In this document: in pieces, positions 49,819 to 59,121 of the stretch | Layout: each line of letters starts with the position of its first letter | Numbering within the stretch: position 1 is the stretch's first letter | Assembly (NCBI GenBank): GCA_021816625.1 | Contig: JAKAXM010000010.1 | Location: 1 to 64,000, forward strand | Direction of reading: 5' to 3' | Origin: Pseudomonadota bacterium | GTDB lineage: Bacteria > Pseudomonadota > Gammaproteobacteria > Acidiferrobacterales > Acidiferrobacteraceae | DNA length: 64,000 bases | The notes under the pieces: generated by a model | The model's database searches: none | What the model was told of the DNA's origin: nothing | Seen by the model: only the letters and a program-made list of their open reading frames with translations | Program-made: the position numbers and the translations under genes

Positions 49819-51753
49819 ATGAAGAGTCAGGGTGTTCCAGCAGAGGATCGTGCACGAAGCAAGGTCCCCGAGCCGCGCGCGTTTCTCGACGAGGCGCTGG
49901 CCGAGGCCCGCGATTGCATTCTGGCGGAACAGGCGCCCGAGGGGTATTGGTGCTGGCCGCTCGAGGCCGACTGCACCATCCCCTCCGAATACATCCTCAT
50001 GATGCACTTCATGGATGAGATCGATCGCGCGCTTGAGGTTAAGCTTGCGCGCTATATCCGCGCCCGCCAGATGGCGGAGGGCGGCTGGCCGCTCTACCAC
50101 GAAGGGCCGTTTGATATGAGCGCCTCCGTGAAGGCCTATTATGCCCTTAAATTGGTAGGCGACGACGTCAATGCGCCGCACATGGCGCGGGCCCGCGCGC
50201 TGATCTTAAGCCGCGGAGGGGCCGCGCGCGCCAACGTTTTCACCCGTATCGCTTTGGCGCAATTTGCCCAGGTACCATGGCGGGCCATCCCTTTCATGCC
50301 CGTCGAGCTGATGCTCGCGCCGGCGTGGTTTCCCATAACGCTTAAGAAAGTCTCCTATTGGTCCCGGACTGTGATGGTTCCGCTTCTGGGTCTGTGCAGC
50401 CTGCGCGTGCGCGCTCGCAACCCTCGGGGCATTGGTATCCCAGAACTGTTTGTGCGCCCCGCCGATGAGGAACGTGATTACTTCCCGATCCGGTCGGTGA
50501 TGAACTTCATCCTGTGCAAGCTTGAGAGAATCGGCTTTGTCCTTGAGCGCGTGATCCCCAAAGGGCTACGGGCGCGGGCCCTGGATAAGGCGGAAGCCTG
50601 GATCATCGAGCGTCTGAACGGCACCGGCGGGCTCGGCGCCATTTTTCCGGCCATGGTCAATGCGTATGAGTTCCTGGCCGTGCGCGGTTACGCGCCCGAC
50701 CACCCTTATCGGCGCGACGCGCTCGTCGCGATCCAAAAATTATTGGTCGTGGGCGACGAAGAGGCCTATTGCCAGCCCTGCGTATCGCCGATTTGGGATA
50801 CGGGACTCGTTTGTCTTGCGCTCATGGAGACCGATCGCGAAGGGACCCGCGCGGCGGTGGCGCGGGGGCTTACGTGGATGCGGGACCGGCAACTCCTCGA
50901 TGAGCCGGGCGATTGGCGTGAGAGCAAACCGGATCTAGCCGGCGGTGGTTGGCCCTTCCAGTTCGAGAACAGCCATTACCCGGATCTGGACGATACGAGT
51001 GTGGTGGCCTGGGCCATGGAGGAATCCGGGGACCCTGCCTACGCTGAGTCGATACGTCGCGCTGCCGAATGGGTGGCGGGCATGCAGTCGGAAAACGGCG
51101 GCTTTGCCTCCTTCGATGCCGACAATACTCACTATTACCTAAACGAGATCCCTTTTGCCGATCACGGCGCCTTACTCGATCCGCCGACGAGCGATGTCAC
51201 CGCGCGCTGCGTGACCTTACTGGCCCGAGCCGGGGCGGGCGATCGCTACCGTGCGGCCGTTGCGCGCGCCGTGAGCTATTTGCGCAGCGAACAGGAGTCC
51301 CATGGCGCCTGGTTTGGACGCTGGGGTACGAATTACATTTATGGGACCTGGTCGGTCTTGGTCGGCCTGCGGGCCGCCGGCATCGATCCCGAGGATCCGG
51401 CCGTCCGCGCGGCCGTGGCCTGGCTCCATAGCGTTCAGCGCGACGATGGCGGCTGGGGTGAGAGCAACGATTGCTATCACGATCCGGCGACGGCAGGTCA
51501 GGGCGTGCGCAGCACCGCGTTTCAGACCGCGTGGGCGGTCCTGGCCCTGCTGGCCGCGGGCGAAGGGGATAGTGCGGCCGTTCGGCGCGGCGTCGATTAC
51601 CTCCTGGCAGCACGCGTGCCAGGTGGCCTGTGGGAGGATGTCGAATTCACTGCGCCCGGCTTCCCGCGCGTCTTTTATCTCAAGTATCACGGCTATGCAC
51701 GGTACTTCCCGCTGTGGGCGCTCGCGTGTTACCGCCGTTGCGTGGCGGGCTAG
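49819..51753 (+). CDS. shc: Squalene-hopene cyclase
   Basis: A 644-residue monotopic membrane enzyme that cyclises squalene to hopene/hopanol. The catalytic DxDD is DLDD at 389-392 in YPDLDDTSVVAWAM. Several QW repeats are visible (QRDDGGWGES, QMAEGGWPLY, QSENGGFASF). ATG 49819 is preferred over GTG 49810 because GAGGAAG lies 8 nt upstream. It is in tandem with squalene synthase, as expected for coupled substrate supply. Length is normal for the family. Confidence 0.96.
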   Translation: MKSQGVPAEDRARSKVPEPRAFLDEALAEARDCILAEQAPEGYWCWPLEADCTIPSEYILMMHFMDEIDRALEVKLARYIRARQMAEGGWPLYHEGPFDMSASVKAYYALKLVGDDVNAPHMARARALILSRGGAARANVFTRIALAQFAQVPWRAIPFMPVELMLAPAWFPITLKKVSYWSRTVMVPLLGLCSLRVRARNPRGIGIPELFVRPADEERDYFPIRSVMNFILCKLERIGFVLERVIPKGLRARALDKAEAWIIERLNGTGGLGAIFPAMVNAYEFLAVRGYAPDHPYRRDALVAIQKLLVVGDEEAYCQPCVSPIWDTGLVCLALMETDREGTRAAVARGLTWMRDRQLLDEPGDWRESKPDLAGGGWPFQFENSHYPDLDDTSVVAWAMEESGDPAYAESIRRAAEWVAGMQSENGGFASFDADNTHYYLNEIPFADHGALLDPPTSDVTARCVTLLARAGAGDRYRAAVARAVSYLRSEQESHGAWFGRWGTNYIYGTWSVLVGLRAAGIDPEDPAVRAAVAWLHSVQRDDGGWGESNDCYHDPATAGQGVRSTAFQTAWAVLALLAAGEGDSAAVRRGVDYLLAARVPGGLWEDVEFTAPGFPRVFYLKYHGYARYFPLWALACYRRCVAG

Positions 51754-52427
51754 CCGGCTACGGTCTCGTCGTAGCCCTGCCAGCGGAGGCTCGTGCCTTC
51801 GGCCATCATGGGCGTGCCCGTGATGCGCCGGTCGCACTGGCCGGCGGCCATTGGTTGCGGGTCTCGGGGGTCGGGGATGAACGGGCCGCTGCGGCGGCCC
51901 GCGAACTGGCGGTGCGCCCGGTGGCGGGACTGGTGAGTTTTGGGACCTGCGGCGCGCTTGCGCCCGGTCTCGCCCCAGGGGCCCTCGTCTACCCGCGGGA
52001 GGTCGTGACCTGCGAGGGCGAACGCTGGGCGACCGCGGACATCCCGTTGGGACCCGGGATCCTGCGCGAGGGCCGGCTTGTGTCGGTGGCAAGGCCCGTG
52101 TGTACGGTGACTGAGAAGGCGGGTTTGCATAAGACCTTGGGCGCCTGGGCGGTGGATATGGAGAGTGCGGCGGTGGCGCGCGTGGCCTACGCACAGGGAC
52201 TTGCCTTTATCGCGGTGCGGGTAGTCGTGGACCCGTCCGACGAGGGCCTCCCGGAGGCCTTGCTGGCGAGTGTCGATGCCTGGGGGCGTCCGCGTCCGGA
52301 GATGTTGGCAGCGCTCGTTACAAGCCCCACGCAGTGGCGGCAGCTCTGGCGTCTGCGTCGGCAATTTCGGAGCGCACAGAAGCGGCTGCAGACCGTGGCG
52401 GGCTGGCTTATCCGCCCCGAGACGTGA
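51726..52427 (+). CDS. hpnG: Hopanoid nucleoside phosphorylase HpnG
   Basis: A PNP/MTA-type phosphorylase of about 233 residues that removes adenine from adenosylhopane to give phosphoribosylhopane. GLVVALPAEARAFG, GLVSFGTCGALAPG and the purine-site segment AVDMESAAVARVA are present. The start must lie inside the end of shc: GTG 51714, GTG 51726 or TTG 51738; GTG 51726 is taken. This overlap implies coupling. HpnG acts just after HpnH, although its gene lies 15 kb away. Confidence 0.9.
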   Translation: MLPPLRGGLAGYGLVVALPAEARAFGHHGRARDAPVALAGGHWLRVSGVGDERAAAAARELAVRPVAGLVSFGTCGALAPGLAPGALVYPREVVTCEGERWATADIPLGPGILREGRLVSVARPVCTVTEKAGLHKTLGAWAVDMESAAVARVAYAQGLAFIAVRVVVDPSDEGLPEALLASVDAWGRPRPEMLAALVTSPTQWRQLWRLRRQFRSAQKRLQTVAGWLIRPET

Positions 52428-52474
52428 CCTACTAGGCAGGCAGACCGGGGGGTTATGACGAGCGTGCGAGGCGT

Positions 52475-53482
52475 GTGGTCGTGACGGCAAGGCGCATGCG
52501 CGTGTGGCGCTACCTGCCTCTTCTGACAGGCCTTGTGGGCCTCGCCGGGGCCATAGTCCTGTTCGTTCGGCATCACCCCCTGCGCATCCTGCGCTTAGTC
52601 GCGTTGGCGGGCTTTGGTATGCTGTGGCTCGTGCCGCTACGCCTTGTCACCATGGCCCTCAATGCCGAAGGATGGCGGGTACTATTCCCTCAGAGGCAGC
52701 GGCCGTCGCGCCGGCTCCTGACCTGGCTTGCCTTCGTGCGTAACGCCATAAATACCTTGTTGCCGGTAGCCCACGTGGGTGGCGAGGTAGCTGCGGCGCG
52801 GGATTTGATACGGCGGGGCGTGGGCGCCGATCTCGCGGTATCGGGCATCGTCGTCGAGACGACGGTGACGCTCTTTGTGCAGATGGGATTTACCGTAATC
52901 GGGATCGGCCTCCTTCTGTCCTACGGTGGGGGCAACGTCTTGGTCACCCGGCTGTGGTGGGGGCTTGCGGTCGCGGTGTCCGCGGGCCTCCTGTTCGTGT
53001 TTGTCCAGCGGCGGGGGCGGGTCTTTGCGCGCCTACAGCGCGCCTTCGTGCGACTCGCGGCCCCCTGGGGGGCATCCGTAGCCGATGGCGCGACGGTCGA
53101 TGCGGCGATTGTGCGGGCGTATGGGCGGACTGGGCCGCTCTTCATGAGCGCGTTGTGGCAGGGGGCGAGCTTGATGGGGGGTGCCGCCGAGTTTTGGGTC
53201 ATCCTGCGGCTCTTGCATCAGGCGGCTGGCCCGCGGCTTGCTGTACTGCTGGAGACCCTGATGCAGGCCTTGCAGAGCGCGGCCTTTTTGGTGCCCGGGA
53301 CGCTCGGGGTCCAGGAAGGGGGTCTCATGGCCGTCGGTGCCGTGGCTGGCCTCTCGGCGGAGACCGCGCTTGCGATTTCGGCCGTGCGGCGGGTACGCCA
53401 AGTCGGCCTCGCCGTGCCGGTCTTGCTCACCTGGGCGCGTACGAGCCGCCCGCGCGGGCGGGCCGTGCCGGAGGATGGATAG
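52475..53482 (+). CDS. HpnL-family membrane protein (copy 2)
   Basis: A 335-residue paralogue of the hpnL at 47534. It shares the same topology and the motifs FVRNAINTLLPVAHVGGEVAAA and SAAFLVPGTLGVQEGGLMAVG. GTG 52475 is the first start; GTG 52481 and ATG 52496 are alternatives. Two HpnL-type proteins in one cluster are unusual and may handle different hopanoids. It is 47 nt after hpnG and 82 nt before the sulfotransferase. Confidence 0.83.
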   Translation: MVVTARRMRVWRYLPLLTGLVGLAGAIVLFVRHHPLRILRLVALAGFGMLWLVPLRLVTMALNAEGWRVLFPQRQRPSRRLLTWLAFVRNAINTLLPVAHVGGEVAAARDLIRRGVGADLAVSGIVVETTVTLFVQMGFTVIGIGLLLSYGGGNVLVTRLWWGLAVAVSAGLLFVFVQRRGRVFARLQRAFVRLAAPWGASVADGATVDAAIVRAYGRTGPLFMSALWQGASLMGGAAEFWVILRLLHQAAGPRLAVLLETLMQALQSAAFLVPGTLGVQEGGLMAVGAVAGLSAETALAISAVRRVRQVGLAVPVLLTWARTSRPRGRAVPEDG

Positions 53483-53564
53483 CGGCCGCGCCGTGCGCGG
53501 TTAGTATGACGGGCGCGGCCTGTACACGGGGCGCCAGGACGATGATGGCAAGGAGAATGCGGTA

Positions 53565-54569
53565 ATGGCGGTCTGGCCAAATCTTTTTATAGTGGGCGCG
53601 GTCAAGAGCGGCACCACCTCGCTGTATGCGTATCTGCGCCAACATCCGGCGATCTTTTTCCCGGAGATGAAAGAGCCCCATTTCTTTGCGCGGCCGGCGC
53701 CATCGCCGGCGCAACGCCACCTTATTACCTTTATCCGCGACGAAGCGGCCTACCTGCGCCTCTATGAGTCGGCGCAAACGCCCTGGCGGGGCGATGCGAG
53801 TCCCTCGTATCTCTGGTGTCCTGAGGCCCCGGGGCGCATCGCGGCGGTCGCCCCAGAGGCCCGTATCATCGTCATTCTCCGTGATCCCATCGAACGTGCC
53901 TATGCCCAGTACCTTATGGACTACTCCGAGGGCGCCATCCAGGCGCCCTTCTATGAGGCCCTGCAGACGGATTGGCGGCGGCCGGACAAGGGCTGGGGTG
54001 TGTCGCAGCTCTATGTCGAATTGGGTCTGTATACGGAACAGATCCGGCGTTATCGCGCCGTTTTTGGGCATGATCGCGTGCTTGTGTTGTTGCTCGAGGA
54101 CTTGAAAAAGGATGCGAGCGGGGTGCTCAAGCGCATTGCCCGATTTCTGGATATAGCCGAGGGCCCGATGGCCCATGTGGACACGAGCGAGGCGCATAAT
54201 CGCTATTTGCAGCCCAAAGGGCAGTGGGCCCGATGGCTTGCCGGTCACCCCGTGAGCCGCTTTTTGGGGGAGCGGGTCATCCCGCGGCGCCTGGGCGAAT
54301 ATGTGTGGGAACATTGGATGCAGAAGGAGGCGCCCAAGCCGGCCATGGATCCGCGCGCCCGAGAGTTTCTGCAAAAGATATATACGGCAGAACTCGTAGC
54401 GCTCGAAGACGAACTGGGGTGCCCCTTGCCGGAGCTACGGCGCAGCTGGACTGTGGTGGCAAGGCCGGCGGCCGCTCAGCGCGACGCCGGGGCGGCGGGG
54501 ACGGGCGTACAGACCGCGCCGGCTGGAGGCCGATCCGCCTCTGTACAGTCCTCTGCGCCGCCGCTCTAG
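53565..54569 (+). CDS. PAPS-dependent sulfotransferase family protein
   Basis: A 334-residue sulfotransferase-1/3-like protein. The 5'-phosphosulfate loop is VGAVKSGTTSLY (10-21, Lys14) and the 3'-phosphate region is VILRDPIERAYAQY, where the usual Ser is replaced by Ala. A low-complexity Ala/Gly tail of about 40 residues closes it. AAGGAG lies upstream of ATG 53565. It ends the plus-strand hopanoid run, so a sulfated lipid or polysaccharide product is conceivable. The true acceptor cannot be read from sequence. Confidence 0.82.
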   Translation: MAVWPNLFIVGAVKSGTTSLYAYLRQHPAIFFPEMKEPHFFARPAPSPAQRHLITFIRDEAAYLRLYESAQTPWRGDASPSYLWCPEAPGRIAAVAPEARIIVILRDPIERAYAQYLMDYSEGAIQAPFYEALQTDWRRPDKGWGVSQLYVELGLYTEQIRRYRAVFGHDRVLVLLLEDLKKDASGVLKRIARFLDIAEGPMAHVDTSEAHNRYLQPKGQWARWLAGHPVSRFLGERVIPRRLGEYVWEHWMQKEAPKPAMDPRAREFLQKIYTAELVALEDELGCPLPELRRSWTVVARPAAAQRDAGAAGTGVQTAPAGGRSASVQSSAPPL

Positions 54570-54618
54570 GCCATCCCTGTCGCAGGCCCCGGCGTTCACC
54601 TGCCGGAGGTTCTAGCGA

Positions 54619-55500
54619 CTAGCATTGCGTCTTTTGTGGCCCTTCCCTGATCGCAAGCCAGTGTCCGTAAGGGTCCTGTAGAAGGACTGCGCGCATAGGA
54701 CGCGCCATGACCAAGGCCCGCACGGGCACGCCTGCCGCGCCGAGCGTCTCAAGCACCGGATCTAGGTCGCTTACATCCCACACGGTCCGCGTAGCGGCGA
54801 TATCGGTCGCCTTAATCACGGCGGCCCGTGGCCGGGGGTGCTGGTACTCTAAAAGTTCGAGATGGGGTCCGTTGCCCGCGGGCCAGAGGGTGACGACCCG
54901 CACCTCGCTCCCGGCGAGCCCATCCAGGCGTTCTTGCGCAGGGCCCTTGTTGAGTTGCTCATGACCCAGACGCAGGCCCAGGAGGTCCCGATAGAAGGTC
55001 ACCGTGCCCCCGGCGTCGGCGACGCTTAGGGCGGTGTGATCGATCCCGGTACGCGGCGCGGCGAGTAGCTCCAGGGGATGGCCATCCGGATCGCGAAACT
55101 TATAGGCGGTCACACCCCCGCTCGCCGGGGGCAGGGTCTGTGGGCCCCCTTGCGTGATGTCCGCAATCGGGTAGCGGCGCAGGCGGCGGACCGTTGCGGC
55201 TAGGTCGGGCGTACGAATCGCGAAGTGCTGGAACCAGAGATCGTTCGCGCGGCTGTCTGCCGGATAGGCGGTCGAGTCCTCGGTCCCTTGGGTGAGCTGG
55301 AGGCGGCTTGGGCCGAGCGCGAGGACGACGTGGCGCGCTGCGGGCCAGGAGCTTAAAGATGCCGGGTCCGGGCATTCCGCGCCGGGCGCAAGCGGCATAA
55401 AGCCGAGCGCCTGCTCATAAAAGGCGCGGCTTGCGCCGATGTCGACCACGTTGAGGGCGATGGCCGCGATCCGCGAGGCCGCGGGGGCGGGGACGTTCAT
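54619..55500 (-). CDS. Two-domain VOC-superfamily protein
   Basis: A 293-residue protein made of two glyoxalase/extradiol-dioxygenase-like halves: one with ALNVVDIGASRAFYEQALGF, the second with DHTALSVADAGGTVTFYRDLLGL and DPYGHWLAIREG. ATG 55500 overlaps the stop of the upstream SMP-30 gene (ATGA). The family includes dioxygenases, epimerases and resistance proteins; no substrate can be assigned. It is the last of five minus-strand genes. Confidence 0.8.
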   Translation of the reverse strand: MNVPAPAASRIAAIALNVVDIGASRAFYEQALGFMPLAPGAECPDPASLSSWPAARHVVLALGPSRLQLTQGTEDSTAYPADSRANDLWFQHFAIRTPDLAATVRRLRRYPIADITQGGPQTLPPASGGVTAYKFRDPDGHPLELLAAPRTGIDHTALSVADAGGTVTFYRDLLGLRLGHEQLNKGPAQERLDGLAGSEVRVVTLWPAGNGPHLELLEYQHPRPRAAVIKATDIAATRTVWDVSDLDPVLETLGAAGVPVRALVMARPMRAVLLQDPYGHWLAIREGPQKTQC

Positions 55501-56399
55501 GGATAAAGCACGCCGCGGCGGTTGACGAAAATCGCGAGCAGCGCTTGTCCCGCGCACAGGAACAGACGGCTGCGGTGACGGTCACCGAAGGCCAGATTGG
55601 AAACGGGTCCGGGCGTGAGGATCTTGCCTTGGAGATGGCCTGCCGCGTTTAGGCAATGGACGCCATCGCCCGCGCTCGTCCATACGTTGTCGTCTTCATC
55701 ACAGCACAGGCCGTCTGCGCCCCCCGGACTCACCTCATGAAAGATGCGCCCCCCGGTGAGGCGCCCGGCGGCGGTTACATCGAAGACCCGGATATGACGG
55801 GTGGGTGCCGGCGCGAACGGGCGTCCGGTTTCGACCACATAAAGCCGCGTTTCATCGGCGGAAAAACACAGGCCGTTGGGCCCCTCGAAGTCATCGGCCA
55901 CGATGGTGAGCGTGGCCGTGGCGGGGTCGAGGCGGTACACGGCGGGCGCGAGCTCAGAGGTCTGCTTGCCACCCTCGTAGTCGGTGCTGATGCCGTAGAG
56001 GGGGTCTGTGAACCACACCGAACCATCGCTGCGCACCCGCACGTCGTTGGGAGAATTGAGGCGGCGGCCCTTGTAGTGACTGGCAAGGAGTGTGACCCGA
56101 CCGTCCCATTCGGTGCGCCGCACGCAGCGGTCTTGGTGAGAGCAACTCACGAGCCGGCCGACCCGATCACGGGTGTGGCCGTTTTCAAATCCCGCTGGGG
56201 AGCGAAAGACCGATATCCCGCCAGCCTGAGACCACGACAGGACGCGATCATTCGGGATGTCGCTAAAAAGCAGACTATTGCGATCGCCGAACCATACCGG
56301 GCCCTCGAGCCAGCGAAAGCCGTCCGCCAAGGTCTCGAGGGCCGCGTTTGGCAGCACGCAGGACCGGAAAGCGGGATCGATGATCGTGTAGCGGTCCAT
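55497..56399 (-). CDS. SMP-30/gluconolactonase family protein
   Basis: A 300-residue six-bladed beta-propeller lactonase. Metal-ligand positions are visible: Glu in WLEGPVWFGD, Asn in LNSPNDVRV, Asn in GPNGLCFSADE and Asp in GGADGLCCDED. Such enzymes hydrolyse sugar lactones or similar esters. With a GMC oxidoreductase in the same operon, a pathway of alcohol or aldose oxidation to a lactone, then lactone opening, is reasonable. It is 3 nt from the cupin gene and overlaps the VOC gene. Confidence 0.88.
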   Translation of the reverse strand: MDRYTIIDPAFRSCVLPNAALETLADGFRWLEGPVWFGDRNSLLFSDIPNDRVLSWSQAGGISVFRSPAGFENGHTRDRVGRLVSCSHQDRCVRRTEWDGRVTLLASHYKGRRLNSPNDVRVRSDGSVWFTDPLYGISTDYEGGKQTSELAPAVYRLDPATATLTIVADDFEGPNGLCFSADETRLYVVETGRPFAPAPTRHIRVFDVTAAGRLTGGRIFHEVSPGGADGLCCDEDDNVWTSAGDGVHCLNAAGHLQGKILTPGPVSNLAFGDRHRSRLFLCAGQALLAIFVNRRGVLYP

Positions 56400-56402
56400 G
56401 GG

Positions 56403-56894
56403 TTAGCGGCGGTGGCAGGGGTGATGCGCGGCGGTGGGTGACAGACGCACCGTCATGAGAGCTGCGGGTTCGGATCCTATGACGCCCGAACGGTGACCGT
56501 GGCGGCCGGCCGCATCGGCCCTGCAATGCTGATCTTCACCGAGCGAAAGATCCCCCGGGCCCATTTCCACGCGCGTGCCGTCCATTGACTCGACCCACCA
56601 TCGCCCCGACAGCGGCACGATCCATTGCGGCGCCGGGTTCTCATGCCACTCACCGACCCAACCCACCGGCTGTACCGTAAAAACGACGGTCGCCGTGTCG
56701 GCGGGTTGCGCATCATTCCATTGGGCGGCGGCCTGACCGACCCCCGCAAAGACAAAATGATCGAGGTGGCAACGGGTCTGGCGGCTTATGCCCCGGTCAT
56801 CTGTCCAGATATGCCAGTAGGGTATGCGGGGGGAGGGCTTACCCGCGATGTCTTGCGGGTTATGGGCGATCTGATCCTGTGGGGATTTATCCAT
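56403..56894 (-). CDS. Cupin-like protein
   Basis: A 163-residue protein with a single cupin-like barrel: GEWHENPAPQWIVPLSGRWWVE (metal-site region with His and Glu) and GPGDLSLGEDQH. ATG 56894 is chosen because GGAGG lies 4 nt upstream; a TTG five codons earlier is also in frame. It overlaps the end of the DoxX gene by 8 nt. Its substrate is unknown. Confidence 0.75.
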   Translation of the reverse strand: MDKSPQDQIAHNPQDIAGKPSPRIPYWHIWTDDRGISRQTRCHLDHFVFAGVGQAAAQWNDAQPADTATVVFTVQPVGWVGEWHENPAPQWIVPLSGRWWVESMDGTRVEMGPGDLSLGEDQHCRADAAGRHGHRSGVIGSEPAALMTVRLSPTAAHHPCHRR

Positions 56895-57387
56895 GAGGCC
56901 TCCGGACAAGCGGGGCGGCGCTTGGGTTTAGCAGTGGGCGCGTCGCGGTCGTTGGGGAAGGGGTCACGCGGATTGGGGCGTCTGGGCCTGTGACAGGGCG
57001 TGCGGTGCTTGCGGCCACGACCAGCAGAAGTCCGCCGACCAATCCGAAATTCTTGAGGAAGTCCCAGAAATGCGCGGATCCCTCAGGAGTGGATCCCGAC
57101 CAGAATCCGCGAAATTTCCAAAAAGGGTGGAACAATACAGCGGTCGCGACGGAAAAGGCTGCCAGTACGAGCGCGGCGGCGACCTGCGCGACGCCGAACA
57201 CGATACATATAGGCGTCAGAAGCTCGATGACGATGGCGCCTACCAAAAGGTAGCGTCCGCCACCCAAAGGCGAGGAGTTTGCCTGCTTCATGGCGGTGGC
57301 CCAGTGCACGATCTTGTCTACGCCACTGAACGGGAACAGTATCACAAGGCAGATGCGCGCGACGAGACTCAAAGCCTGCGCACTCAT
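56887..57387 (-). CDS. DoxX-family membrane protein
   Basis: A 166-residue protein with four membrane helices (about 5-22, 48-68, 70-90, 112-128) and a Pro/Thr-rich C-terminal tail of about 35 residues. FPFSGVDKIVHW and HFWDFLKNFGLVGGLLLV are typical of DoxX proteins, some of which carry quinone-linked thiosulfate or other oxidation. It may pass electrons from the neighbouring GMC oxidoreductase to quinone, but this is inference. Confidence 0.82.
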   Translation of the reverse strand: MSAQALSLVARICLVILFPFSGVDKIVHWATAMKQANSSPLGGGRYLLVGAIVIELLTPICIVFGVAQVAAALVLAAFSVATAVLFHPFWKFRGFWSGSTPEGSAHFWDFLKNFGLVGGLLLVVAASTARPVTGPDAPIRVTPSPTTATRPLLNPSAAPLVRRPHG

Positions 57388-57439
57388 GAGCGGATCCCGG
57401 AGGCGGGGCCTTTTCCCGCAGCAATTATCGACATAATGG

Positions 57440-59008
57440 TCACCCCAGGCGTTCGTGGATGCGATCGGCCACGCGTAAGGCGTTGGCTATAATGGTCAAG
57501 GTCGGGTTCACGGCGCCGATGGAGGGAAAGAAGCTCGCGTCGGCGACGTAAAGATTGTCGATCTCGTGGGTCTTGCAATCGATGTCGAGCACGGAGGTGG
57601 CGGGATCGATTCCGAAGCGCAGCGTGCCCGCTTGGTGGGCCGTGCCGCCAATGGGGATGTTTTTACCTAGATAGAGCCGGCGTTCCAGCAATAGGGGATG
57701 GACATCGACGCTGCCGAGCAAGGTCTTTAGCTGGCGCCGCAAGCCGTGATGGGTGTCCATATTGTTTTGCGTAAGATCCAGGATCACCCGTTCGCCGTCG
57801 TAAAATACGCGGTTCTCGGGACGTGGCAAGTCCTCGCTCGAAAGCCAAAAACTCAAGGTGCGTTCGGCAAGCGTGTCGAAGGGGGCGGCCGGCAGCCAGT
57901 CCAGCCAATCCGGGAGCACCTCCCCCTGGATCTGTGCCGGATGGGTCTTTGCCAAAAGTTGGATCAGTCCCAGGGGCGGCCCGCCCTGCGGGCCGCTTAC
58001 GCAGTAGTCGCTCACGGCGAGCGTTTTCTGAAAGACGGCATGGTTTGGGTGTCTTAGGAGCGCCATCAACACCGACTGGTTGTGGCGCATGTAGTTACGT
58101 CCGACTTGTCCCGAACCATTGGCAAGACCTTGTGGGTGACGCGCATTGGGGGAGCGCAGCAGCAAGAGGGCGCTCGACAGCGCACCACAGGCCACCACGA
58201 CCATCGGCGCCTCATAGACCTCGGCACGTCCGTCGCGCAGCGCGTGTACGCGCGTAACCCGGCGGCCCGATGCGTCGGTTTCCAGACGCGCCACATAGGT
58301 TCCGGTACGCAAAGTGAGGTACTCCGGATACGCGGCGAGGGCCGGGTCGACGCATATCACCTGGGCGTCGGCCTTGCCGTTGGTGGGGCACGGGAAGCCG
58401 TCGAAGGCCGCGCAGCGAATGCAGGGGCTGGTCGGTGTCGCCTGGCCGTCGCGTTCATCCAGGAGAATGCCAAGTGGCAGATGGAAGGGATGCGCGCCGG
58501 CCTTTTTCAGGTCCGCACTTAAGGCCGCAATCTCGGCATCGTGGGCGACCGGCGGGAAGGGGTAGGGGCCGCTTGCCGGTGGTTCGTTGGGATCCTCGCC
58601 TCGCAGTCCATGGACGTGAAATAGTCGCTCGGCCTTTGCGTAGTAGGGCTCAAAGACGGAATACGGAACCGGCCACGCGGGCGATGGCCCGTCCGGGTAG
58701 GAGATCTCGTCGAAATCGTTCAGGCGCAGCCGAAACAGGGCAGCCCCATAGACCTTAGAATTTCCCCCCACGAAATAGTGGAGACCGGGATGGAAGGGGC
58801 GCCCGTCGCGGCCGAACCAGGTTTCTTGCGCCTGATAGCGGCCGTCTACGAATACGGCCTTGGCGTCCCAGTTCTCGGGCGACCGCGGGAGATAGGGCCC
58901 GCGCTCCAGCAACAAAACCCGCCGTTTGCGCGCGGCTAGGTGTGCTGCCACCGTAGCACCACCAGGCCCACTGCCGATAACGATGAGATCGTAGTCCTCG
59001 CGCGTCAT
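57440..59008 (-). CDS. GMC-family FAD oxidoreductase
   Basis: A 522-residue flavoprotein. The N-terminal FAD fold is IVIGSGPGGATVAAHLA (10-26). The GMC C-terminal region has active-site His in GTAHQAGTLRFG and NLYVADASFFPSIGAVNPTLT. SPCIRCAAFDGFPCP holds closely spaced Cys, as in membrane-bound, cytochrome-linked sugar/alcohol dehydrogenases, though no heme motif is present. It probably oxidises an alcohol or sugar. It leads the five-gene minus-strand operon. Confidence 0.88.
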   Translation of the reverse strand: MTREDYDLIVIGSGPGGATVAAHLAARKRRVLLLERGPYLPRSPENWDAKAVFVDGRYQAQETWFGRDGRPFHPGLHYFVGGNSKVYGAALFRLRLNDFDEISYPDGPSPAWPVPYSVFEPYYAKAERLFHVHGLRGEDPNEPPASGPYPFPPVAHDAEIAALSADLKKAGAHPFHLPLGILLDERDGQATPTSPCIRCAAFDGFPCPTNGKADAQVICVDPALAAYPEYLTLRTGTYVARLETDASGRRVTRVHALRDGRAEVYEAPMVVVACGALSSALLLLRSPNARHPQGLANGSGQVGRNYMRHNQSVLMALLRHPNHAVFQKTLAVSDYCVSGPQGGPPLGLIQLLAKTHPAQIQGEVLPDWLDWLPAAPFDTLAERTLSFWLSSEDLPRPENRVFYDGERVILDLTQNNMDTHHGLRRQLKTLLGSVDVHPLLLERRLYLGKNIPIGGTAHQAGTLRFGIDPATSVLDIDCKTHEIDNLYVADASFFPSIGAVNPTLTIIANALRVADRIHERLG

Positions 59009-59121
59009 GTGATAATCCGCAGGCCGCCAAATGACACCTTAACACGAGCGCGAGGTCTCGTGATCGGTCTTGGGAACCGGGATACTCGGACGTAGCGCAC
59101 AGGGCCTTTATTATACCGCCG

